DNA of 12,696 nt. Origin: RGIG4608 sp045125655 (GTDB taxonomy: Bacteria; Bacillota; Clostridia; Oscillospirales; CAG-272). The notes beneath the pieces are model-generated. The model was given only the letters and a program-made list of their open reading frames with translations, was not told where the DNA came from and did not search any database. Every line of letters begins with the position of its first letter. Position 1 is the stretch's first letter. This document shows, in pieces, positions 1 to 6,597 of this stretch. The position numbers were made by a program, and so were the translations under genes. Where the stretch lies: contig JBGVNP010000170.1 in NCBI GenBank assembly GCA_045125655.1, positions 1 through 12,696 of the forward strand, written 5' to 3'.

Positions 1-1
1 C

Positions 2-277
2 TCGTAGCGCCTGTTAAAACGCGAGAAAATCGTTATGTTACGCGCGCTGTCATTCTGGAGCTGCCCTTGTGTCCGTACCGAGATTCTATCGGTCGCTTAT
101 GCTCCCTCCAGAATGACACAAGGGCGCGATAGAATCTCGCGAGGAACGATTTGCGCGGAGTCTTGCCCAATTAGCACAAACTATATGGCTACTTGCGCGA
201 AGCTGATTAAAAGGTTTTTGCGCCACTTTTCCCAAAAAGTGGCATCCTCTTTTCTTAAACTAACTTTTTATACTCAC
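2..277 (+). repeat. Dispersed intergenic repeat, copy 1 (left arm of a long inverted repeat)
   Basis: This stretch is the reverse complement, with gaps, of 1079-1272. Seen directly: 256-277 matches 1079-1100 exactly over 22 nt; 146-157 matches 1197-1208 exactly over 12 nt; 2-37 matches 1237-1272 at 34 of 36 positions. Between these, the block around 180-205 (GCTACTTGCGCGAAGCT) matches 1151-1172 in reverse complement. It includes a small hairpin with stem CCACTTTT (223-230) and AAAAGTGG (235-242). The repeat may continue past the left edge of the window. No coding potential is apparent; the short ORFs crossing it lack ribosome binding sites and recognisable products. Confidence 0.85.
38..145. 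repeat. REP-like element nested in repeat copy 1
   Basis: A block of about 108 nt is present in the left repeat arm and absent from the right arm, where a different hairpin sits at the same site. It holds three pairs of complementary words: TGTCATTCTGGAG (48-60) with CTCCAGAATGACA (106-118), GCCCTTGTGTC (63-73) with GACACAAGGGC (115-125), and GAGATTCTATCG (80-91) with CGATAGAATCTC (127-138). The words resemble the TGTCATTCTG...AGAATCTC palindromic elements I know from many bacterial genomes; that kinship is from memory. Confidence 0.65.
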
Positions 278-306
278 AGATAAATTATAATTTATTTGCC
301 TCAAGA

Positions 307-1017
307 TCAAATGCTTTTCTCAATTTTTCTAAAAACCAATTTATTCCCGTCCTTTTTGCAGGACAAAAGACCAAGCTCCGTGAGAAGCTTTTGCGCGCTC
401 CATAGCTTAAGCGCCTGTAACTTGAGACATCCGGAAAGCTCGGCGCGACCAAAATCGCCGTCGGGTAAAAGAGGATATATCGCGTGCCGTATATCTTCGG
501 CGGAATTTACATATTCTATAGAATATATCTCGCCTGCCACTCGGTCAACGCTTGTCGCACGAATTTTATTATTCTTTCCGTATCCGTCGCAAAGGCGAAC
601 CTCGTTGATTTCCATAATGGAAAAGCAAAATTTGATGCGCGAGTTGCCGAGATGATCCTTCAAATAATAGAGGTCGGAGATGCCGTTGCAGATTGTTTCG
701 TGCCTTGGCGAACGACGCGGAGTACCTAAAACGTCACCCGTTTTTTCATCGAGCCAAAAAATTCTGCGATTCTTGGCAATTGGACGGACTATAACTATCT
801 CATATTCGGTGTTTTTAAGATAAAAGTCGAGCCTTTTCGCAAGTGGCTTGAGATTGCCCGTCTGAATTTCAAAGATTGTCTTGCCGTTGCAGGCATCGGC
901 TACGTGTCTGCCAATTTTGACCTCGTGCATTGATTCGTCAGGACAAAAATACTTTTTAAGAGCCGAATGGAGAGAACGCTCCTTGTAGGTGGTTATTAAA
1001 TTGTCGGTTTTTTCCAT
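307..1017 (-). CDS. Uncharacterised PD-(D/E)XK nuclease-like protein with a helical C-terminus
   Basis: A 236-residue protein with no signal peptide or membrane segment. The start is supported by AAAGGAG just upstream on the minus strand (about 1022-1028). The N-terminal half shows the PD-(D/E)XK core order: a helix with Glu-13 (ERSLHSALKKYF), then HVADA with Asp-41, then TIFEIQTGNL with Glu-50 and Gln-52, that is E-x-Q in place of E-x-K, as in CoiA-like members. A strand-rich segment follows (EIVIVRPIAKNRRIFWLDEKTGDV, shown here as EIVIVRPI at 73-80 and IFWLDEKTGDV at 86-96). Residues 195-232 could form a winged helix ending in LLTELGLL. I recognise the overall pattern as a widespread Bacillota family of unknown function; I believe it has a DUF number but cannot confirm which. 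Nuclease activity is inference from the motif order. The gene stands alone between two inverted repeat copies, with no evident partner or terminator. Confidence 0.75.
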   Translation of the reverse strand: MEKTDNLITTYKERSLHSALKKYFCPDESMHEVKIGRHVADACNGKTIFEIQTGNLKPLAKRLDFYLKNTEYEIVIVRPIAKNRRIFWLDEKTGDVLGTPRRSPRHETICNGISDLYYLKDHLGNSRIKFCFSIMEINEVRLCDGYGKNNKIRATSVDRVAGEIYSIEYVNSAEDIRHAIYPLLPDGDFGRAELSGCLKLQALKLWSAQKLLTELGLLSCKKDGNKLVFRKIEKSI

Positions 1018-1078
1018 ACATAGCTCCTTTCAATGATAAAAGTTGGTTTGTGTTAGCGCTTTGAATTTTGATTTATAG

Positions 1079-1272
1079 GTGAGTATAAAAAGTTAGTTTA
1101 TAAAAATAATGTCGCTTTTTGAAAAAAGCTCCGCAAAAACTTTTTTATAGAGCTTCGCGCAATAGCCATATAGTTTGCTATGATTTGGCAAGATTTCGCG
1201 CAAATCGTGTTGTGTGATACTTTGTATCCCACAACACATAACGATTTTCTCGCATTTTAACAGGCGCTTCGA
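1079..1272 (-). repeat. Dispersed intergenic repeat, copy 2 (right arm, inverted)
   Basis: Inverted counterpart of copy 1, starting with the exact 22-nt match at 1079-1100. It holds its own hairpin, GCTTTTT (1114-1120) with AAAAAGC (1123-1129), at the place where copy 1 has CCACTTTT/AAAAGTGG; the hairpin is kept in form while its sequence differs. Sequence similarity continues to 1272 (CAGGCGCTTCGA). The promoter and 5' leader of the minus-strand gene at 307-1017 probably overlap the inner end of this repeat, since only about 60 nt separate the repeat from the start codon. Confidence 0.85.
1208..1236. repeat. Hairpin module nested in repeat copy 2
   Basis: TGTTGTG (1208-1214) pairs with CACAACA (1230-1236), and GATAC (1216-1220) with GTATC (1224-1228). 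This gives a 12-pair stem with one mismatch and a TTT loop. It occupies the same junction at which copy 1 carries the 38-145 element. There is no U-run after it, so it is not an obvious intrinsic terminator. Confidence 0.7.
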
Positions 1273-1500
1273 AAATCTATGATTTGCTACTTTAACTAAC
1301 TGTTTCTTTGTTAGCACAGACTTTGAACTGTGGCACATAGTAAGTAAATTTTAGAAAATTGCTCCGTAGGAGTGATTTTCGTAGTACGGATAAATAAATG
1401 TCCGTCGAATACTTGTATTCGTAAGGGCATTTGTTTGTTCGTGCCGATAATTCGCTTGTGAATTATCGAAAATTTACGTAAAATCAGCTCAAACCAAAAA
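1273..1500. other. Non-coding interval with three palindromes
   Basis: No gene is seen here. GTTAGCACAGA (1310-1320) recurs exactly at 12515-12525. Three dyads follow in a row: GAAAATTGCTCC (1354-1365) with GGAGTGATTTTC (1369-1380), complete if two G-U pairs are allowed; CGAATAC (1406-1412) with GTATTCG (1415-1421); and CGATAATTC (1445-1453) with GAATTATCG (1460-1468). None is followed by a T-run, so they read as repeat-associated structures, not terminators. Confidence 0.6.
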
Positions 1501-1610
1501 CGCACAAACTACACGGCGACCGGGCGAAGCCGCTTTAAAAAGGTTTTTGCCTACTTTTTCCTTAAAAAAGTAGGAGCCCAAGCGGCTTGAGCGGTTCGTA
1601 GTAAACTAAC
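1501..1610 (+). repeat. Dispersed intergenic repeat, copy 3 (direct)
   Basis: Direct but diverged copy of 174-264. Shared words include GCACAAACTA, GCGAAGC, and AAAAGGTTTTTGC, followed by a hairpin and the ending AAACTAAC. The hairpin is CCTACTTTTT (1550-1559) with AAAAAGTAGG (1565-1574), inside an outer stem AAGCCGCT (1527-1534) with AGCGGCTT (1581-1588). The segment after the hairpin (AGTAGGAGCCCAAGCGGCTT, from 1569) also resembles 12556-12577, which links this copy to the repeat at the far end of the window. About 140 nt separate it from the spoIVB ribosome binding site. Confidence 0.75.
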
Positions 1611-1751
1611 TCCGCGCTAAATCCAAATTTATGTAAAACTCATTTCAAAAAATCAAGAAAAAATTTTACACTTGTATTCTATCACGTTTTGAGCAAATTA
1701 TAAATAGGAGAAATTAAAATTTCAAAAAAATTTTTATATTCTCTTCAAAAT

Positions 1752-1756
1752 GGAGG
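1752..1756 (+). promoter_or_regulatory. Ribosome binding site that fixes the spoIVB start
   Basis: GGAGG lies 8 nt before the ATG at 1765. An in-frame upstream ATG at 1750 overlaps this site and has no binding site of its own, so translation is taken to begin at 1765. Confidence 0.85.
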
Positions 1757-1764
1757 TAAACAAA

Positions 1765-2976
1765 ATGAATATCAAGTTAAATCGCGAGATTTACAGAATT
1801 CTGATAAGGCGGAGCTGCTCGTTTTTACTTGTATTGTGCGCGCTTGTGGGCATTTTCTTTGGAGTTTACGGCCTTGCCATTCCTAAAACCGTTTCCTGCT
1901 TTAGCGGTGACGAGATACCGAGCTATCTTGGCGCGAGCTTTGAGTCGGATGCGGCGAGCGCATCGAGGCAGGGCGTAGTTAGCTTTGAAAGGGGACAGTA
2001 CAAGCTTTTTGGCGCGATACCCGTCAAGAGCGTAACAGTTGCCAAGCTCGAGGACGTTAAGGTCTATGCCGGAGGCGCGCCGTTTGGAATAAAATTTTCC
2101 TTAAAGGGGGCGAGTGTGGTTGGCTTTGAGGGTGAGGAGCAGAACCCCGCATTCAAGGCGGGATTGCGACTTTATGATACGATAATTAAAATAAACGGCA
2201 AGGAAATTTCAAGCTCGTCCGAGCTTTCCTCTGCGGCGGAGAAGGGGGCGGAGCTTGAACTGACCTATATTCGCGCAGGAAAAGAAGGAAAGGTCAGATT
2301 TAAGCCAAAATATTCCGAGAGCGACAAAAAATATACGCTCGGTCTTTGGCTCAAGGATAGCGGCGCAGGCATCGGAACGCTTACCTACGTCCTCGAAGAC
2401 GGTAGCTTTGGCGGTCTTGGACACGGAGTTTGCGAGAGCGAAACGGGAGAGCTTTTGCCGATGACGAACGGGCGCGTTCTCGGTGTCACGATAAATGGAC
2501 TCATCAAGGGTAAGCGCGGCACTCCGGGTGAGTTAAAGGGCTATTTCAATTCGTCGGATATGGGTTTGCTTTATAAAAATACCGACGTTGGAGTTTTTGG
2601 CTCGCTGAAGCATATTCCGAGCGTAATTGCGGATAAAACCTACTCTCTTGGACTTAAAAACGAGATTCGCGAGGGCGCGGCAAGCGTTATTTGCACACTT
2701 GACGATAACGTGCGACGCGAGTATTCGATCGAAATATCAAATATCAATCGCAACGCGGAAGGAAACAAATGCTTTTGCGTAAAGATTACGGATGAAAAGC
2801 TACTTGCAATGTCGGGCGGTATCATTCAGGGAATGTCGGGCTCCCCGATCATTCAAAACGGCAAGCTCGTGGGCGCAGTGACACATGTCCTTGTGAACGA
2901 TCCCACAACGGGATACGGCATCTTCATTGAAAATATGCTTGCCGAGGCATCACGCAGTGAGCAAAGGGCCGCATAA
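1765..2976 (+). CDS. spoIVB: SpoIVB serine peptidase (stage IV sporulation protein B, family S55)
   Basis: A 403-residue protein, close to the usual size of SpoIVB. In B. subtilis this forespore-made protease is exported to the intermembrane space and cleaves SpoIVFA, releasing pro-sigma-K processing in the mother cell. An N-terminal membrane anchor spans about residues 17-39. A PDZ domain covers roughly 105-180 (NPAFKAGLRLYDTIIKING). The S55 domain starts at GAGIGTLTYV and contains GGLGHGV (His-220), Asp-343 (KITDEKL) and GMSGSP (Ser-358). The Asp-to-Ser spacing of 15 equals that of the B. subtilis catalytic pair Asp-363/Ser-378. The ending AVTHVLVNDPTTGYGIFIENML is highly typical. The neighbours are unusual: neither recN nor spo0A is next to it. 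It is followed 26 nt later by a terminator stem. I found no confident sigma-F or sigma-G promoter upstream. Confidence 0.95.
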   Translation: MNIKLNREIYRILIRRSCSFLLVLCALVGIFFGVYGLAIPKTVSCFSGDEIPSYLGASFESDAASASRQGVVSFERGQYKLFGAIPVKSVTVAKLEDVKVYAGGAPFGIKFSLKGASVVGFEGEEQNPAFKAGLRLYDTIIKINGKEISSSSELSSAAEKGAELELTYIRAGKEGKVRFKPKYSESDKKYTLGLWLKDSGAGIGTLTYVLEDGSFGGLGHGVCESETGELLPMTNGRVLGVTINGLIKGKRGTPGELKGYFNSSDMGLLYKNTDVGVFGSLKHIPSVIADKTYSLGLKNEIREGAASVICTLDDNVRREYSIEISNINRNAEGNKCFCVKITDEKLLAMSGGIIQGMSGSPIIQNGKLVGAVTHVLVNDPTTGYGIFIENMLAEASRSEQRAA

Positions 2977-3002
2977 GATTGCTTCAATTTAATTTACAAA
3001 AA

Positions 3003-3028
3003 AGCACCGCAGATACGTCTGCGGTGCT
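3003..3028. terminator. Bidirectional intrinsic terminator between spoIVB and the FAD oxidoreductase
   Basis: AGCACCGCAGA (3003-3013) pairs perfectly with TCTGCGGTGCT (3018-3028) around a TACG loop. A T-rich tract (AAAATTTTATTTTTT) follows on the plus strand and an A-rich tract precedes the stem, so it can serve both convergent genes. Confidence 0.93.
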
Positions 3029-3034
3029 AAAATT

Positions 3035-4630
3035 TTATTTTTTAAATTTTTCAAGCAGGGCAAGTGCGGAAAGCATACCGTCGTATGCGCTTGTTACAAT
3101 TCCGCCCGCGTATCCTGCGCCCTCTCCTGAGGGATAGATATGCGGATGTGCAAGCGCTTCCTTACTTTGCTCGTTGCGAAGCATTCTTATTGGCGAGGTA
3201 GTTCGTGTTTCGGGACCCGTGAGCACGGCATCGGGAAGATAGAAGCCCCTCATCCAATCATCAAAATCGCTGAATGATTCTGAAAGCGAAGAAACCACGT
3301 ATTCGGGCATATACTCACTCGGAGAGAGGGGCATGGTTCCCCTCGAATACGACGGAGTAACCGCTCCTATCGAGCCGTCGGGAGCAATATTATTTTTCAA
3401 CTCACCCATTTTAATTGTGGGCGCGGAGTAATTTTTACCCGCAAGTGCGAATGCTCTTTGCTCGATCCTTCTTTGAAATTCAATACCTGCAAGAGGATGG
3501 TCGCTACCGAAATCATCGGGCGTTACACTGACAAGGAGCGCGGAGTTTGAATTATCCGCATTTCTGTCAAAAACGCTCATTCCGTTCGTTACGGTGCCTC
3601 CATCTTCACTCGCGGCAGGAACAACCGTTCCACCCGGACACATACAAAAGCTATATACACTACGTCCACTTTTCAAGTGAGTGACGAGATGATACGTTGC
3701 CGTTTCAAGAGAGTCGTCGTGACCTTTGCCGTAAACCAAATTATCAATATATTCTCTCGGATGCTCTATTCTCATTCCTACGCCAAAACCCTTCGGAACG
3801 ATCTGAAATCCTTTTTCGTAAAGTGAGCTTATCGTGTCGCGAGCACTGTGACCGATTGCCAAAATAACGTCAGTGCAGGGAAGAGTGTAAATTGTGCCGT
3901 CTTTTATATATTTGACGGCGCATAGCTCGTTACTTGAATATATAAATTCAGTGAATTTAGCTCCGAAAATAAATCTTCCGCCGTGATCAATTATCTTTTG
4001 TCGGATATTTTTAACTATCGATCCGAGCTTGTCCGTGCCGAGATGAGCCGTTGCTGAATAGATAATGTCCTCGGTTGCACCTGCGGCAATAAATTCGCGC
4101 AAAATCTTCAATTTATATTTATTGAGAGAACCTGCCTTCAGCTTGCCGTCCGAGTAAGTACCTGCACCGCCCTCACCGAACTGAACGTTGCATTCGGGAT
4201 TTAGCTTGCCGAGCTTTATAAATGCCTCTACCTCACGCTCGCGCTCGTCAATGGAAAGGCCTCTCTCAAGAACGATGGGGCGCGCGCCCGCCTCTGCTAA
4301 GGTGAGAGCTGCAAAAAGACCGCACGGACCTGCACCCACAACTACGGGAGAAAGAGCTTGAGTGTTGTAGCTGTCATATTCAAACTCCAAATTTTCAACA
4401 GGAGAGCAGACCTTTTTTCTCAGCTTGAATTTTTCTTCGAGCTCACTGTCAAACTCAACGCCGATCGCCGCCTTGTAGCAGATGCTCTTTTTGTCGGTAA
4501 GATCAAGAGATAATTTGAGTATCTGAATGCGCTCAATGTCCTCAATCTTTATAGGAAAGATAGAAAGTATTTTTTCTTTTATGTCATTTTCCGTGTATTT
4601 AAGAGGTAATTTGACGTCTATCCTAAGCAT
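3035..4630 (-). CDS. FAD-dependent oxidoreductase of the COG2509 type
   Basis: A 531-residue flavoprotein. The reading frame stays open for another 136 codons upstream, but the ATG at 4630 has AAAGGAGG immediately before it and begins the typical N-terminus (MLRIDVKLPL). An N-terminal alpha/beta domain (about 1-90) precedes the dinucleotide-binding motif VVVGAGPCG (97-104), the acidic strand end IVLERG (119-124), and the family signature FGEGGAGTYSDGKL (151-164). Later come GHSARDT and, near the end, PSGEGAGYAGGI, the second FAD-contacting motif. These uncharacterised dehydrogenases are common in Clostridia; the physiological substrate is unknown to me. Cytoplasmic, with no signal peptide. 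It is a single-gene transcript, divergent from the M3 lipoprotein gene and convergent with spoIVB. Confidence 0.9.
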   Translation of the reverse strand: MLRIDVKLPLKYTENDIKEKILSIFPIKIEDIERIQILKLSLDLTDKKSICYKAAIGVEFDSELEEKFKLRKKVCSPVENLEFEYDSYNTQALSPVVVGAGPCGLFAALTLAEAGARPIVLERGLSIDEREREVEAFIKLGKLNPECNVQFGEGGAGTYSDGKLKAGSLNKYKLKILREFIAAGATEDIIYSATAHLGTDKLGSIVKNIRQKIIDHGGRFIFGAKFTEFIYSSNELCAVKYIKDGTIYTLPCTDVILAIGHSARDTISSLYEKGFQIVPKGFGVGMRIEHPREYIDNLVYGKGHDDSLETATYHLVTHLKSGRSVYSFCMCPGGTVVPAASEDGGTVTNGMSVFDRNADNSNSALLVSVTPDDFGSDHPLAGIEFQRRIEQRAFALAGKNYSAPTIKMGELKNNIAPDGSIGAVTPSYSRGTMPLSPSEYMPEYVVSSLSESFSDFDDWMRGFYLPDAVLTGPETRTTSPIRMLRNEQSKEALAHPHIYPSGEGAGYAGGIVTSAYDGMLSALALLEKFKK

Positions 4631-4661
4631 TTTTTGCCCTCCTTTCGTTATTTCTAATAGT

Positions 4662-4670
4662 ATTATAGCA
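4662..4670 (-). promoter_or_regulatory. Extended -10 promoter of the FAD oxidoreductase gene
   Basis: On the minus strand the sequence reads TGCTATAAT, a perfect -10 with the TGn extension, about 31 nt before the start codon. At the 17-nt distance only TTTCTT is seen as a -35, which fits the weaker -35 need of extended -10 promoters. Confidence 0.7.
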
Positions 4671-4729
4671 TAAAAGTTGTGTAAAAGAAACAAAAAAATA
4701 AATAATTGGAAAAAAATTTTCAAAATCTC

Positions 4730-4758
4730 TTGATTTTTAAAATTAATAGTGTTAAAAT
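4730..4758 (+). promoter_or_regulatory. Promoter of the M3 peptidase lipoprotein gene
   Basis: TTGATT (4730-4735), a 17-nt spacer, and TAAAAT (4753-4758), with TG one base before the -10. The predicted leader is about 60 nt and ends in AAGGAGG (4810-4816) before the ATG at 4824. Confidence 0.7.
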
Positions 4759-4823
4759 TATTAAAAAGTTTTAATAAACCTTTTATTTTATTTGGAAATT
4801 TCATTGTATAAGGAGGAAACATT

Positions 4824-6548
4824 ATGAATTTCAAATTAAGATTTATAGCACTTTTGTTGGTAGTGATCATGTGCTTATCTTCTTGTGAGATGTTTGGCAT
4901 GGGTAATAACGAACCACAGCAGACAGATCCAACAATTACAGAGCCTACTACAACTACAACCGCAAAACCCACAACCACGAAGCCTGCGCTTCCTGTTGTA
5001 GAATTTGATATTACGAAAAACTCAACTTCCAAGAGCAATCTCGAAAAGCGCTATACACTCACAGCGGCAGAGGTTGAGGATGCTAAAGCTGCTCTTGCAA
5101 CTATGGTTGAATTGGGCAAGACATCCGAAGATTTTGAAGAAGTAATGGCAGCTTATGAGGTGTTTGAAAAAGCATACTATCACATCGCTCAGCAGTCAAC
5201 CATTGCAATGATTGTTTATTATTGCAATACCGGAGATGAAATAGCATCAACTCGCTATAAGGATGCGAACGCTATGTTCAACGATCTTCAAAATGAATAT
5301 ACAGAGGCTTGTAAAGCTATGCTTGATACACCTCATGCGACCGAGTTCTTTGACGGTTGGTCAGAGGCAGAGCTTGAAGAGCTTAGAGGATACGATCCTG
5401 CAATCACTCAGCTTAGAAATGAAATTGATGAGCTTCAGGTTCAATATGATCAGCTTACAGACGATGAGATAGCAGAGGGCAAGGAATCTGTTGATATATA
5501 TAAGCAACTTATTGTAAAGAGTAATCAGTTGGCTAAGCTTTATGGATATGATAACTATTATGATTATGCATCTGTAAAGGTTTACAGCAGAGACTATGAG
5601 AAAGAGGATCTTGTGGCTTTCCGTGAATATCTCGCTAAATACGTTGCTCCCTCGGCTCAAAAGGCGCTTGACGATTATTTGTCTGCAAGAGAGTTGTCTA
5701 AAACAAAGTTGAACAGAGTTAAAGAATTTACAGAAGAGGAATTCTACTCTTCATCAAAAAGAAATTACTTGATGGCTTATTTGAATTCTCTTGAGGGTCC
5801 AATGGGTGAAGGAATGCGCCATGTATTCGATAATAAGAATTGCGTATTTGCAAGTAGCGGACAATCTCACAACACCGCTTTCCAAACGTTCCTTTACGAG
5901 GATAATGTACCATTCTGCCTTTTCGGTAGTAGCGGACAGAGCGCATCCACTGTTGTACACGAAATAGGACACTATTATGCGGCTATTACAAATCCCGATA
6001 TAGATAACTATGACCTTTGCGAGACTCATTCTCAGTCAAATGAATTCTTGCTTCTTACATTTGTTGAAAATTATATGTCAGATGATGTGTATAAATCTGT
6101 AAGGGGATACCAGATATTTATGGGTTTCTATCCTATGATTATGGGTGCACTTATTGATGAATTTGAGCAGAGAGTGTATTCTCTCACCGATGCTGAAATT
6201 GAAAAAATGACATCTGCTGACTTTGATGCAATTATGATGAATGTATGTGAACCTTACGGCGGAGTATCATCAATAAAGGGACTTTTCTCTGATCCTCTCT
6301 TCTACTGGAAACTGGTAGCTCCTACTAGCCCCGTTTACTACATAAGCTATGCTGTTTCTGCAATCGCGGCACTTGAGGTTTATGCTATTGCACAGAATGA
6401 TTATGAAGCGGCTCTTGATGCTTACACAAAGCTCGTTGTAGGTATCACACCCGAGGACGGATTCCTTGGTGCGCTTGAAAAAGCAGGTCTTGGCAGTCCT
6501 TTCGAAGAAGAAACGTTTATAAATATTCAAAAGGTTTTGGCAGAATAA
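4824..6548 (+). CDS. M3-family (oligoendopeptidase F-like) metallopeptidase lipoprotein
   Basis: A 574-residue exported protein. A lipoprotein signal peptide ends in the lipobox LSSC, with Cys-21 the likely lipidation site; a Thr/Pro-rich tether follows (about 33-57, including TEPTTTTTAKPTTTKP). The mature part is mostly helical and Glu-rich. The zinc site is VVHEIGHYY (His-379, Glu-380, His-383), with Glu-400 in CETHSQSNE placed as the third ligand by comparison with the AExxS-type motif of M3 peptidases. SPVYYISYA (502-510) fits the tyrosine-rich substrate-binding segment near the C-terminus of that family. Most M3 oligopeptidases are cytosolic, so lipid anchoring suggests trimming of external peptides; this role is inference. 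GGAGG lies 7 nt before the ATG. Single-gene transcript ending at a strong terminator. Confidence 0.88.
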   Translation: MNFKLRFIALLLVVIMCLSSCEMFGMGNNEPQQTDPTITEPTTTTTAKPTTTKPALPVVEFDITKNSTSKSNLEKRYTLTAAEVEDAKAALATMVELGKTSEDFEEVMAAYEVFEKAYYHIAQQSTIAMIVYYCNTGDEIASTRYKDANAMFNDLQNEYTEACKAMLDTPHATEFFDGWSEAELEELRGYDPAITQLRNEIDELQVQYDQLTDDEIAEGKESVDIYKQLIVKSNQLAKLYGYDNYYDYASVKVYSRDYEKEDLVAFREYLAKYVAPSAQKALDDYLSARELSKTKLNRVKEFTEEEFYSSSKRNYLMAYLNSLEGPMGEGMRHVFDNKNCVFASSGQSHNTAFQTFLYEDNVPFCLFGSSGQSASTVVHEIGHYYAAITNPDIDNYDLCETHSQSNEFLLLTFVENYMSDDVYKSVRGYQIFMGFYPMIMGALIDEFEQRVYSLTDAEIEKMTSADFDAIMMNVCEPYGGVSSIKGLFSDPLFYWKLVAPTSPVYYISYAVSAIAALEVYAIAQNDYEAALDAYTKLVVGITPEDGFLGALEKAGLGSPFEEETFINIQKVLAE

Positions 6549-6561
6549 TTTACAATTCAAT

Positions 6562-6597
6562 AAAAAAATCCCACTCCATTCGGAGTGGGAATTTTTT
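6562..6597. terminator. Bidirectional intrinsic terminator after the M3 peptidase gene
   Basis: TCCCACTCC (6569-6577) pairs with GGAGTGGGA (6582-6590) around ATTC. A run of seven A precedes it and six T follow, so it works on both strands. The last codon of the flavoprotein gene on the minus strand overlaps the T-run side. Confidence 0.93.

Noticed and set aside
223..242. Terminator for the nuclease-like gene
   Set aside because: The CCACTTTT/AAAAGTGG stem is not followed by a T-run on the minus strand, and the same stem recurs in other repeat copies unrelated to gene ends.
35..283. Plus-strand ORF of 82 codons in repeat copy 1
   Set aside because: It runs through palindromic repeat sequence, lacks a ribosome binding site, and gives no recognisable protein.
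1..1640. CRISPR array or insertion sequence
   Set aside because: The repeats are few, unequal in length and partly inverted, without regular spacers. No transposase or cas gene is present.
1660..1750. Sigma-F or sigma-G promoter before spoIVB
   Set aside because: The region has TGTATT and TTATAAAT words, but none fits the -35/-10 sequences and spacing well enough to name.
4631..5038. N-terminal extension of the FAD oxidoreductase frame by 136 codons
   Set aside because: The extension is antisense to the M3 lipoprotein start and its promoter, has low-complexity composition, and has no binding site. The ATG at 4630 has AAAGGAGG and an extended -10 promoter.
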